Position numbers and translations under genes: made by a program. From JAJPXC01 sp964562375 (GTDB lineage: Bacteria; Bacteroidota; Bacteroidia; Bacteroidales; Muribaculaceae): a stretch of 22,396 nt of DNA. The notes below the pieces were generated by a model that saw only the letters and a list, made by a program, of their open reading frames with translations, made no database searches and had not been told where the DNA came from. The stretch is from positions 1 through 22,396 of the forward strand of contig CAZLSW010000053.1 of the NCBI GenBank assembly GCA_964562375.1, given 5' to 3'. Positions 14,442 through 22,396 of this stretch are shown piece after piece (the first letter of the stretch is position 1; every line of letters begins with the position of its first letter).

Positions 14442-14482
14442 TTGTGGAGTGAAAGATTTTGCTTAACTTCGCAGTCGTGAAA

Positions 14483-17400
14483 ATGGGCAGTGAAAATAGC
14501 AGCCAAGAGGTAGATTCCGGGAAGGTGTCGGCGGGCGAAAAGCCTGTGGATAAACCGTCTCCCGACCAGAAACCCAAGGATAAGGGCTGGGTGAGGAACG
14601 CCTATCGGGCGACGCGCCTGGTGCTGGTGGTGGCGCTCGTTTTGGCCGTAGCGCTGCCCGCGTCGGTGTATGTGGCTATCGGGCTACCCTCGGTGCAACG
14701 TTGGCTATGCACGATGACCCAGTCGGTGCTGACACGTACCTTGGGAGTGCCTGTCACCATTGGCGAGATGAATATCTCGGGTTTCAACCAAGTGGCCTTG
14801 CGAGATGTCACAGTGCTTGATTATAAGGCAGATACGATAGCACATGCTCGCCGGCTTGGAGCGGGTGTCGACCTCTACGCCTTGTTGTGGAACAAGCGGG
14901 TGGTGGTGACTCACGCTTTCCTGCAGGATTTCGACGGGCGATTGTGGCGCGACACGATTGGCTCTCCCCTTAATATTCAACCGATTATCGACCGCTTATC
15001 ACCCAAGGAAAAGAAAGAGCAGCAACCATTTGAATTGGAGATACACAATGTGATGATTCGTCATTCACGGCTGAGCTACGATGTGTTAAAAGTGCCGAGG
15101 AAGGAAGATAGGTTTGACGTGAATCACGTGGAAATCAATGATTTGCGAGCCGATGTGTTGCTGCCTTTGTTGAAAAATGACGACTTTTCGATCGACGTGC
15201 GCCGCTTGGCTTTCGAGGAGCGCACCGGATTCCACCTTAACGAGTTGGCCGCTTGGGTACATTTTACCAAGAAATCGCTCACGATCAATAATTTGAGCAT
15301 CGACCTCCCCGCTACCCATTTTCAATTGGCCGATACCGAAGTGAAATACAAGGATTTAGACTCGTTGAAGACAACGTGGATGACAGTACCCTTTGACGTT
15401 CAGGTCGACCACTCCTATTTCACACCCAGCGACTTCTCCTCCTCCCTCCCGGCTCTTTCGCAGTTTAATTCACGTCTCGACCTTGTGGCCGACATTCGCG
15501 GCCCAGTGAATAACTTGCATGTTGACAGGCTGTTAATAGGTTCGCCCGACCAGGTGGCTTACGTGGATATCGCCGGATCGGCCAAGGGGCTCCCTGAAAT
15601 TGACAATCTCACGTTCGACCTCCCCCAATTCACGCTTAAGGCAGCGGGCATCGACGCCATAATCATTGGCGAAGCCTTCACCGAAATGTCGCCAACCGTA
15701 AAACGCAACTTGTTGACACTCGGCATAGTAGATCTTGATGTTGTTGCATCAGGTACCCCGCGCCTGATCGAAGGTCAAATCAACTTGCACGGCGACCCGG
15801 GAGCCGTGGAAGTGGAGGCTGTATACGAGGCTCGTGACAAATGGAAAACAGTGACAGCAACCGTGTCAACCGATGGCGTATCGCTTGGCGACTTGTTGAA
15901 TACCAATGCGTTAGGCATTGTGGTTGGGGAAGTACAGGGCAGCGCCACATTCAACGGGAAGCTACGATCAGCCCAGGTGGAGGCCAACCTTGAGCAGGTG
16001 GAGTACCGAGGCCATGACTACAACCTTTGGGGTCGGGGCTCATTTGATAATGACGATGTAACACTCTCATGCTCAGTGGAGAACAGCAATGCGGCCCTAT
16101 CAGTTGAGGCAGAAGGAAACATCGGCAAGAAAGACCGTTGGCTACGCGCCGATGCGTTTATCCATGGCTTTGATCCTGAGGCACTTGGCCTATGGGACAA
16201 ATATCCCGGCTATAATCTTACGGCCGAGGTGCACGCCAATCTCCGAGGACACGACATTGACGATGCCGACGGCACGCTTGTTATATCCCATTTGGCTTTC
16301 GCCTCCTCCGATGCCACGAAGCCCTCATTGGAGATGGAACGCCTTGACGTTGAGCTTGATGCGACGGCGCTGCCCCGGAATATCGACGTGACTTGCGACT
16401 ACTTTGATCTTGCCGTGCGAGGCGATTATCATTTTGCCACCTTATGGCCTCAGATTCAGGAGATTGCAGCGCATTCCTTCCCGGCATTGTTGGATGTCGA
16501 CCATCCCAGCCATACTGCTCTTGCACGGGGCTCGGTACGCGCTGCCAATAACCAAGTAACCACTGACAACGACTTCACTTTCTCGGCCCGGGTGAAGGAC
16601 ATCGAGCCGCTTTACAAATTCTTCAACTTGCCCATCAATGTGCTGGCCTCGGCCGACATCGAAGGCGCGGTCGACTACCCTCAAAAGCGATTAATGACAT
16701 CGCTTGATGCTCCGTATCTCGCTCAGAAAGACAAACTTATAGAATCCACCTTCTTCAACGTCAACATTGATGGCGAGAAAGACCAGGCGTCGCTTTTCTT
16801 CACCACCTCCTGGCCCACCAAGGAGGGATACATGCCCCTGATTGTACAGTGCAACGGAGGGGACAACCGCATGGATACCCGTGTGTCGTGGAAAATCGAC
16901 CGCGATCGTGACTATAGCGGCGACCTGAGCCTCAGCACTTTACTCGACCGCAACGAGCAAAACCAGTTGACTGCCAAGGTAGATATCCAGCCTGGACGAA
17001 TGACCTTTAACGACTCGGTGTGGACTGTGCATCCCTCCACTATCCTCTATGAGCCTAAACGCGTTGAGGTAGAGGATTTTAACGTATCACGCTCGGGACA
17101 ATGGGTTAAGATCAATGGCTTGGCGACGCCCGAACCCGACGATTGCCTCACGGTGGAGCTTCAGGATGTCAATCTTGATTATGTGTTTGAGTCACTGGGA
17201 CTTACCAACGTGATGCTGGGAGGTGACGCCACAGGCTCGATAATGGCCAGGGGGGCTTTCTCCTCGGCTCCCCAACTGTTGACTGATGACCTCACTGTCA
17301 AGAACATATCCTATAACCGCACCGTTCTGGGTAACGCTGACGTGCGGTCGTATTGGGACAACGACCAAAAGGCCGTGAGCATCGACGCCGACCTTCACCA

Positions 17401-19186
17401 GCCCAACGAGGCCCAGTCGCGCATCTACGGCAAAATCTTCGCCACCCGCGACTCGCTGGAGATGAATTTCGACTGCAACGAGGTTGACGTGGGATTCATG
17501 CGTCCTTTTGTGCAGGCGTTCTGTAGCGACATCACCGGCTATGCCTCGGGTCATGCACGGTTGTGGGGTACGTTCAAGGACCTCGACGTGGAGGGTGCCG
17601 TGATGGGCCAGGAAGTGCAGATGAAGATCGACATCATCAACGCCACCTACACCGTCTCTGATTCGGTGATAATCCGCCCCGGCCGCATCTTGTTGAACGA
17701 CGTTACCCTTTTCGACCCCTATGGCCACACAGCGAAACTCAACGGCGTGATCACCCACGATCATTTTCATGATCCCACATTTGATTTCCGCATCACCGAC
17801 GCCGAGCGGTTCCTGTGCTACGACATGACGGAGAAATTGAGTCCGATATGGTACGGCCGCGTGTTTGGCAACGGTTGGGCGCGAGTGCAGGGAGTACCGG
17901 GACGCATCGATGTGAGCTGCGACATGACAACGGCGGGCAACTCCACCTTCACCTTCGTCCTATCCGACCAACTCGAGGCGGCGGAATACTCGTTTATCAC
18001 CTTCCGCGACCGCTCGGCCATCGCTGCGCGCGACTCCCTGGAGCGACTCGACACCACTCCCGAGGCGGTTAAGTTGTTCAAAGCCAAGCTAAAACAACAA
18101 GAGGAGGAATCGGCGTCGGCCTACTACATGGACTTCAATATCAACGTCACCCCCGACGCCAAAATTATCATCGTGATGGATCCCGAGGGTGGCGACCAGG
18201 TGGTGGCCTATGGCAGTGGGCACATCTACATGGGTTACGACTCCAAGGATGAGGACTTGGTGATGCGCGGCCAGTACACCCTCGACCATGGTACCTACAA
18301 CTTCACCCTCCAAGACATTATCCTCAAGGACTTTACGATACAGCAAGGCTCGTCGATTAACTTTCAGGGCGACCCCTACAACGCCGTGCTCAACCTTGAG
18401 GCCATTTACACCACCAACGCCAACTTGACCGACCTTGACGAGTCGTTTGCGCAGGATAAGGAGGTGAACCGCACCAACGTTCCGGTCAATGCCGTGCTGA
18501 AGGTGAGCGGATTCATGCGGCAGCCCGACCTGTCGTTCGACCTCGCTTTCCCCACATTGACCAACGACACCTACACCAAGGTTAAGTCGATTATCAACAC
18601 CGAGGAGATGATGTCGCGTCAAATTCTTTACTTGCTGGCTCTCAACCGGTTCTACACCCCTGAGTACATGACTACCACCAAGGGCAACGAGTTGGTTTCG
18701 GTGGCATCGTCTACCTTGTCGTCGCAATTGTCCAACATGCTGGGGCAACTCTCCGACAACTGGAGCATCGCCACCAACGTGCGTTCCGACCGCGGGGACT
18801 TCTCGGATGTGGAGGTCGACGTGGCCCTGTTGTCGCAACTGTTGAACAATCGGTTGCTCTTCAACGGCAACCTTGGGTATCGCGACAAGAGCTTGAATAC
18901 CAACCAGTTTATCGGCGACTTCGATTTACAATACTTGTTAAATCGCTCGGGCAACATCCGCCTGAAGGCTTACAACCGATACAACGACCAAAACTTCTAC
19001 ATCAAAACGGCGACCACCACGCAGGGAGTGGGCATCATGTTCCGCCGCGACTTCGACAACATGTTCTCGTTCCTACGTCGCCGCAAAAAAAATCCCACCG
19101 ACACTGTAACTATTTCCCCCGATACCACGTCAAATATAATAGAGGCCACATCACTTATTGAAAGCGACACGGTCTCCGCCAAATAA
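14483..19186 (+). CDS. tamB: TamB-family translocation/assembly module protein
   Basis: 1567 aa from the ATG at 14483; the frame is open further upstream only through non-ATG codons. A charged cytoplasmic N-tail is followed by one membrane helix (about 46-68), then a conserved segment (AIGLPSVQRWL, GVPVTIGEMNISGFNQVALRDVTVLD). A very long AsmA/TamB-like region of beta repeats spans the periplasm, and a C-terminal TamB domain (about 1120-1510) contains GQYTLDHGTYNFTLQDIILKDFTIQQGSS-type sequence, RQILYLLALNRF and LLNNRLLFNGNLGYRD. In this family the protein forms a hydrophobic groove bridging the inner and outer membranes, used for phospholipid transport or outer-membrane protein assembly. No BamA/TamA-like barrel gene is next to it. 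It is followed after 53 nt by the M16 protease gene on the same strand. Confidence 0.93.
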   Translation: MGSENSSQEVDSGKVSAGEKPVDKPSPDQKPKDKGWVRNAYRATRLVLVVALVLAVALPASVYVAIGLPSVQRWLCTMTQSVLTRTLGVPVTIGEMNISGFNQVALRDVTVLDYKADTIAHARRLGAGVDLYALLWNKRVVVTHAFLQDFDGRLWRDTIGSPLNIQPIIDRLSPKEKKEQQPFELEIHNVMIRHSRLSYDVLKVPRKEDRFDVNHVEINDLRADVLLPLLKNDDFSIDVRRLAFEERTGFHLNELAAWVHFTKKSLTINNLSIDLPATHFQLADTEVKYKDLDSLKTTWMTVPFDVQVDHSYFTPSDFSSSLPALSQFNSRLDLVADIRGPVNNLHVDRLLIGSPDQVAYVDIAGSAKGLPEIDNLTFDLPQFTLKAAGIDAIIIGEAFTEMSPTVKRNLLTLGIVDLDVVASGTPRLIEGQINLHGDPGAVEVEAVYEARDKWKTVTATVSTDGVSLGDLLNTNALGIVVGEVQGSATFNGKLRSAQVEANLEQVEYRGHDYNLWGRGSFDNDDVTLSCSVENSNAALSVEAEGNIGKKDRWLRADAFIHGFDPEALGLWDKYPGYNLTAEVHANLRGHDIDDADGTLVISHLAFASSDATKPSLEMERLDVELDATALPRNIDVTCDYFDLAVRGDYHFATLWPQIQEIAAHSFPALLDVDHPSHTALARGSVRAANNQVTTDNDFTFSARVKDIEPLYKFFNLPINVLASADIEGAVDYPQKRLMTSLDAPYLAQKDKLIESTFFNVNIDGEKDQASLFFTTSWPTKEGYMPLIVQCNGGDNRMDTRVSWKIDRDRDYSGDLSLSTLLDRNEQNQLTAKVDIQPGRMTFNDSVWTVHPSTILYEPKRVEVEDFNVSRSGQWVKINGLATPEPDDCLTVELQDVNLDYVFESLGLTNVMLGGDATGSIMARGAFSSAPQLLTDDLTVKNISYNRTVLGNADVRSYWDNDQKAVSIDADLHQPNEAQSRIYGKIFATRDSLEMNFDCNEVDVGFMRPFVQAFCSDITGYASGHARLWGTFKDLDVEGAVMGQEVQMKIDIINATYTVSDSVIIRPGRILLNDVTLFDPYGHTAKLNGVITHDHFHDPTFDFRITDAERFLCYDMTEKLSPIWYGRVFGNGWARVQGVPGRIDVSCDMTTAGNSTFTFVLSDQLEAAEYSFITFRDRSAIAARDSLERLDTTPEAVKLFKAKLKQQEEESASAYYMDFNINVTPDAKIIIVMDPEGGDQVVAYGSGHIYMGYDSKDEDLVMRGQYTLDHGTYNFTLQDIILKDFTIQQGSSINFQGDPYNAVLNLEAIYTTNANLTDLDESFAQDKEVNRTNVPVNAVLKVSGFMRQPDLSFDLAFPTLTNDTYTKVKSIINTEEMMSRQILYLLALNRFYTPEYMTTTKGNELVSVASSTLSSQLSNMLGQLSDNWSIATNVRSDRGDFSDVEVDVALLSQLLNNRLLFNGNLGYRDKSLNTNQFIGDFDLQYLLNRSGNIRLKAYNRYNDQNFYIKTATTTQGVGIMFRRDFDNMFSFLRRRKKNPTDTVTISPDTTSNIIEATSLIESDTVSAK

Positions 19187-19239
19187 TTTATATTAACCAC
19201 AAAACAACACGAAAAGACACAAAAACAAATTATAGTAAT

Positions 19240-22158
19240 ATGAGAAGATTCATCACGAGAATGATGGTGGCGATGATGGCGATGGGAGTGGCTGCGAGCG
19301 CTTCCGCCTACCGCTACCAGTATGAGACCTACGAGGGAGACCCCCTGAAAGGTCTTGTGTACACGTTGCCCAACGGGCTGAAGGTGTATATGAGTGTCAA
19401 CAAGGACTACCCGCGCATCCAGACGAATATAGCAGTGCGCGTGGGATCGAAGAACGATCCCCCGGAGACCACCGGCCTTGCCCACTACTTCGAGCACATG
19501 ATGTTCAAGGGTACCCCCAACTTCGGCACCAGCGACTATGCGGCCGAGAAACCGCTTTTGGACCAGATTGAGGCCTTGTTTGAGACCTATCGCGCGACTA
19601 CCGACTCCACGGCCCGCGCCGGTATCTATCATCAGATCGACTCGATTTCCTACCTTGCGTCGACCATAGCTATCCCCAATGAATACGACAAGCTAATGTC
19701 GGCTATCGGCGCGAATGGCACAAACGCCTATACGTCACAGGATTACACATGCTATGTGGAGGATATCCCGTCCAACGAGATTGAGCGATGGGCAGCGGTT
19801 CAGGCCGACCGATTCGAGCATCCCATTCTTCGTGGTTTCCACACCGAGCTTGAGACCATCTACGAGGAGAAAAACATGTCTTTGACCCAGGACAATCGCA
19901 AGATTTGGGATGCCGTGTTCAAGGAGCTGTTCCCCAACCATCCTTATGGCCAATGGACTGTATTGGGACATCAGCAACACCTTAAGAATCCGTCGATTAC
20001 CAATATCAAGGAGTACCATAAGAACTGGTATGTGCCTAATAACATGTGCGTGATCATGGCCGGTGATTTCGATCCCGACAACGTGGTGGATATCATCACC
20101 AAATATTTCGGGCATCTGAAGCCTAACTACAACCTGCCCAAGCTCGAGATCAAGGAGGAGCCAGCAATCCAGCCGGGCCAAAGTCGCGAGGTGTGGGGCA
20201 ACGAGGCCGAGCGTGTGTTCATCGCTTGGCGCATCCCCGGCATCAAAGATCCCGAGTCGATCGACCTCACGATGGCCGACATGATGCTCGCCAACGGCAA
20301 GGCGGGCTTGCTTGACCTCAATGTCAACCAAAAGCAACTCACCCTGGGAGCTGGCGCGGGTCCGTATGAGTTGGGCGACCATTCGATTTACTTTATGTAC
20401 GCTACCCCCAAGGAGGGCCAGACCTTAGATGAAGTGAAGGAGATACTGCTCAAGGAGGTGGCCAACCTGCGTGACGGCAACTTCGACGAGGCGCTGATTC
20501 CCGCGACGATCAACAACTACAAGCTGGGGATCCAGACTGAGATGGACAACAACCAGAACCGTATGTATGAGATGCAGAACATCTTTATCTACGACCTTCC
20601 CGGCGGATATATCAACGACAAGCTCGAGCGCTCGTCGAAGGTGACCAAGGCCGACATCCAGGCTATCGCCCGCAAGTATCTGCGCGACGACAATTACGTG
20701 ACCATCTACAAGCGTCAGGGCAAGGATACCACCGAGCTCAAGATGCCCAAGCAACCGATCACCCCCTTGGCTGTCAACCGCGACAAAACATCGGCTTGGC
20801 TCGACTCGATTACCTCTATCCAGGTAGCTCCCATTGAGCCGGTATTTGTGGATTTTGACAAGGATCTCACCAAGCTCCGCTCCAACGGCGACCGCATCCC
20901 CGTGTACTACACCAAAAATCACAATAACGACGTCTTCCAGCTTACTTACGTGCTCGACCAGGGCACACGCGCCGACAAGAGCATCTCCCCGCTGGGCACC
21001 TACTTCCCGCTGCTGGGCACCAAGGACAAAACCCCCGAGCAGATCAAGCAGGAATTTTACGCTTTGGCTTGCGAATACTGGATCGCCGTGCAGGGCCAGC
21101 GCACGTTTATCGTGCTTACGGGCTTGAGCGAGTCGATGCCCCGCGCCATGGAACTTTTGGAGGACCTGCTGCAGAACGCTGATCCCGATCCTGAGACGTG
21201 GGCATTGGTAGTGGACCGCATCAAAAAATCGCGCAGCGACGCCAAGGCCAACCAGCGCTCCAACTTCTCGGCTCTGAGCCGGTATATCGACTACGGTCCC
21301 GAGCAGTACAAGGAGATGGTGCTTACCAACGACGAGCTCGACAAGATCAATCCCAAGGATCTCACCGACTATCTGCGCAATTTCTCCACCAAGGAGCATC
21401 GCATCATCTACTACGGTCCCCTCGACGAGCAAGATGCTCTCGCCAACCTCGACAAGCATCACCACGTGGCCGCCACGCTGGAGAAACCGGCTGTCAACAA
21501 GAAATATGAGAAGGTGATACCCACCGAGACCACCTTCTATCTCGCTCCCTACGACGCCAAGCAGATCTATCTTACCGAGACGACGACCCGCGGCAAGGAG
21601 TATGACGCTGAGAGCGAGCCCATTCGCATGCTTTACAACGAGTACTTCGGTGGAGGAATGAACTCGATAGTTTTCCAGGAGATGCGCGAGGCGCGCTCGC
21701 TGGCCTATTCGGCTTGGGCAGGCATGGACGGATGCTCCAAGAAGGATGACAAATACGAGTACTCGGCCTTCATCGCCACCCAGAATGACAAGATGGAGAC
21801 CGCTGTCGAGGCTTTCGACCAGATAATCAACGATATGCCGATGAGCGACCAAGCATTCTCCATCGCCAAGAACGGCCTTGACGCTCGCCTGCGCTCGGAG
21901 CGTATCATCAAGGACAATATAGCCTGGTATTATATCCTCGCTCTTGATTTGGGTGACAATATTTCCGGCTCGGAGCGTCTTTATAAGGCGTTACCCTCGC
22001 TCACCCTTGACGACGTGCAGAAGTATCAGCAGGAGAACGTCAAAGGTTCCACTTATTACATCGGAATCCTTGGAGACATCGAGGATCTCGACCTCGACGC
22101 CTTGCGCTCTCGCGGCAAGGTGGTGATTCTCACCACCGACGAGATTTTCGGGTACTAA
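19240..22158 (+). CDS. Secreted M16-family zinc metallopeptidase
   Basis: 972 aa, the usual length for the two-lobe M16 (pitrilysin/insulinase-like) proteases of Bacteroidota. Signal peptide 1-23 (MVAMMAMGVAASASA), so it is probably periplasmic. The N-terminal lobe has the inverted zinc motif HYFEH (H82-E85-H86), with the distal glutamate ligand expected in the Glu cluster 203-210. The spacing is longer than in mitochondrial processing peptidase because of a helical insertion at about 105-150. The second lobe (about 540-890) lacks a zinc motif but has the EARSLAYSAWAGMDG segment (around 816) typical of the C-terminal M16 domain. It probably degrades peptides in the periplasm. The A-rich leader lacks a Shine-Dalgarno site. 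It may share a transcript with tamB and ends at a strong terminator. Confidence 0.95.
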   Translation: MRRFITRMMVAMMAMGVAASASAYRYQYETYEGDPLKGLVYTLPNGLKVYMSVNKDYPRIQTNIAVRVGSKNDPPETTGLAHYFEHMMFKGTPNFGTSDYAAEKPLLDQIEALFETYRATTDSTARAGIYHQIDSISYLASTIAIPNEYDKLMSAIGANGTNAYTSQDYTCYVEDIPSNEIERWAAVQADRFEHPILRGFHTELETIYEEKNMSLTQDNRKIWDAVFKELFPNHPYGQWTVLGHQQHLKNPSITNIKEYHKNWYVPNNMCVIMAGDFDPDNVVDIITKYFGHLKPNYNLPKLEIKEEPAIQPGQSREVWGNEAERVFIAWRIPGIKDPESIDLTMADMMLANGKAGLLDLNVNQKQLTLGAGAGPYELGDHSIYFMYATPKEGQTLDEVKEILLKEVANLRDGNFDEALIPATINNYKLGIQTEMDNNQNRMYEMQNIFIYDLPGGYINDKLERSSKVTKADIQAIARKYLRDDNYVTIYKRQGKDTTELKMPKQPITPLAVNRDKTSAWLDSITSIQVAPIEPVFVDFDKDLTKLRSNGDRIPVYYTKNHNNDVFQLTYVLDQGTRADKSISPLGTYFPLLGTKDKTPEQIKQEFYALACEYWIAVQGQRTFIVLTGLSESMPRAMELLEDLLQNADPDPETWALVVDRIKKSRSDAKANQRSNFSALSRYIDYGPEQYKEMVLTNDELDKINPKDLTDYLRNFSTKEHRIIYYGPLDEQDALANLDKHHHVAATLEKPAVNKKYEKVIPTETTFYLAPYDAKQIYLTETTTRGKEYDAESEPIRMLYNEYFGGGMNSIVFQEMREARSLAYSAWAGMDGCSKKDDKYEYSAFIATQNDKMETAVEAFDQIINDMPMSDQAFSIAKNGLDARLRSERIIKDNIAWYYILALDLGDNISGSERLYKALPSLTLDDVQKYQQENVKGSTYYIGILGDIEDLDLDALRSRGKVVILTTDEIFGY

Positions 22159-22162
22159 TGGA

Positions 22163-22190
22163 GTTGTTAGTTGTTAGTTGTTAGTTGTTA
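22163..22190. repeat. Heptamer microsatellite (GTTGTTA)4
   Basis: Four perfect GTTGTTA units plus a partial one begin 4 nt after the M16 stop codon. Read in the direction of the upstream gene the unit is the same as in the array after the TonB receptor stop (11701-11742). Confidence 0.88.
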
Positions 22191-22206
22191 GTTTTTGGCT
22201 TTAAAG

Positions 22207-22250
22207 CATTAAAGCAATAAATCTTTAAAGGAGGAAAGGAGGAAAGGATA
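22207..22250 (+). repeat. Shared AT/GGAGGAAA motif, copy 2
   Basis: 44 nt matching 7951-7986 from CATTAAAGC to AAAGGATA, with two substitutions and one extra GGAGGAAA octamer. It lies between the heptamer array and the terminator downstream of the M16 gene. Confidence 0.65.
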
Positions 22251-22287
22251 AACGGGGCGGTTTGGCAGTGGGCCAAATCGCCCCGTT
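22251..22287 (+). terminator. Strong intrinsic terminator after the M16 gene
   Basis: AACGGGGCGGTTTGGC (22251-22266) pairs with GCCAAATCGCCCCGTT (22272-22287), 16 bp with one G-U, loop AGTGG, followed by TT. It closes the tamB-M16 unit. The remaining sequence, 22290-22396, shows no gene or clear signal. Confidence 0.85.
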
Positions 22288-22396
22288 TTGGTGATTTTGT
22301 GTTAGGGTGTGTTAGAATGTGTATCATGGTAGGGGACAATGGAAATAAATTACCCCAGTTCGGGATAAAAAAGTGGCATAATTATTTGATAATGTG

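Noticed and set aside
14459..14482. Upstream TTG-initiated extension of tamB
   Set aside because: A TTG start adds eight residues with no support. The ATG at 14483 gives a normal charged N-tail before the membrane helix.
18089..18838. A 249-codon minus-strand frame inside tamB
   Set aside because: It is antisense to the conserved TamB C-terminal domain, with shadow-type composition (V, G, H, L-rich).
20425..21852. A 475-codon open frame on the minus strand inside the M16 gene
   Set aside because: It is antisense to a strongly supported protease with intact zinc motif and domains. Its protein is low-complexity (V/L/H/G-rich), as expected from complementing GC-rich codons.

Overview
The window looks like a Bacteroidales chromosome (phylum Bacteroidota), perhaps a Muribaculaceae-like gut lineage. 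The evidence is the gene content: a TonB-dependent receptor followed by DUF4876 and DUF6850 proteins, a DUF4857 protein, a Bacteroidota-style TamB and a secreted M16 protease. Start regions are A-rich and lack Shine-Dalgarno sites, and several candidate promoters carry a TAnnTTTG-type -7 box. The genus is inference from gene style and moderately high G+C; no marker gene is complete.

Layout. Positions 1-33 are the 3' end of a 5S rRNA gene, so an rRNA operon ends here, followed by its terminator. Positions 87-261 hold a cluster of small palindromic elements. Next come a large secreted protein built of two duplicated halves (454-3060, +), a bidirectional terminator, a SulP anion transporter (3118-4806, -), an AT-rich gap of about 480 bp with a possible small RNA, and a small lipoprotein (5287-5853, -).

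The centre is a six-gene leftward operon (14294 to 6011): TonB-dependent receptor, DUF4876 lipoprotein, DUF6850 outer-membrane barrel, ABC ATPase, ABC-2-type permease and DUF4857 membrane protein. Genes overlap by 1-4 nt, are 1 nt apart or have short gaps. It probably couples an outer-membrane module to an inner-membrane ABC transporter; the substrate cannot be read from the sequence. A promoter with an abutting 16-nt dyad lies upstream. The rightward genes tamB (14483-19186) and an M16 protease (19240-22158) follow, closed by a strong terminator.

The most unusual layer is a set of short repeats laid over these genes. One superfamily of palindromic elements (conserved head ending GGARGTC, 9-bp stem whose sequence differs between copies while staying paired) occurs five times after the 5S gene and three times inside coding sequence, always in the same reading frame (EDGSRPDSGST-like peptide). 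A second palindromic family sits upstream of, inside and downstream of the six-gene operon. A heptamer microsatellite (TAACAAC/GTTGTTA) abuts two stop codons, and a 36-44-nt AT-plus-GGAGGAAA motif occurs twice.
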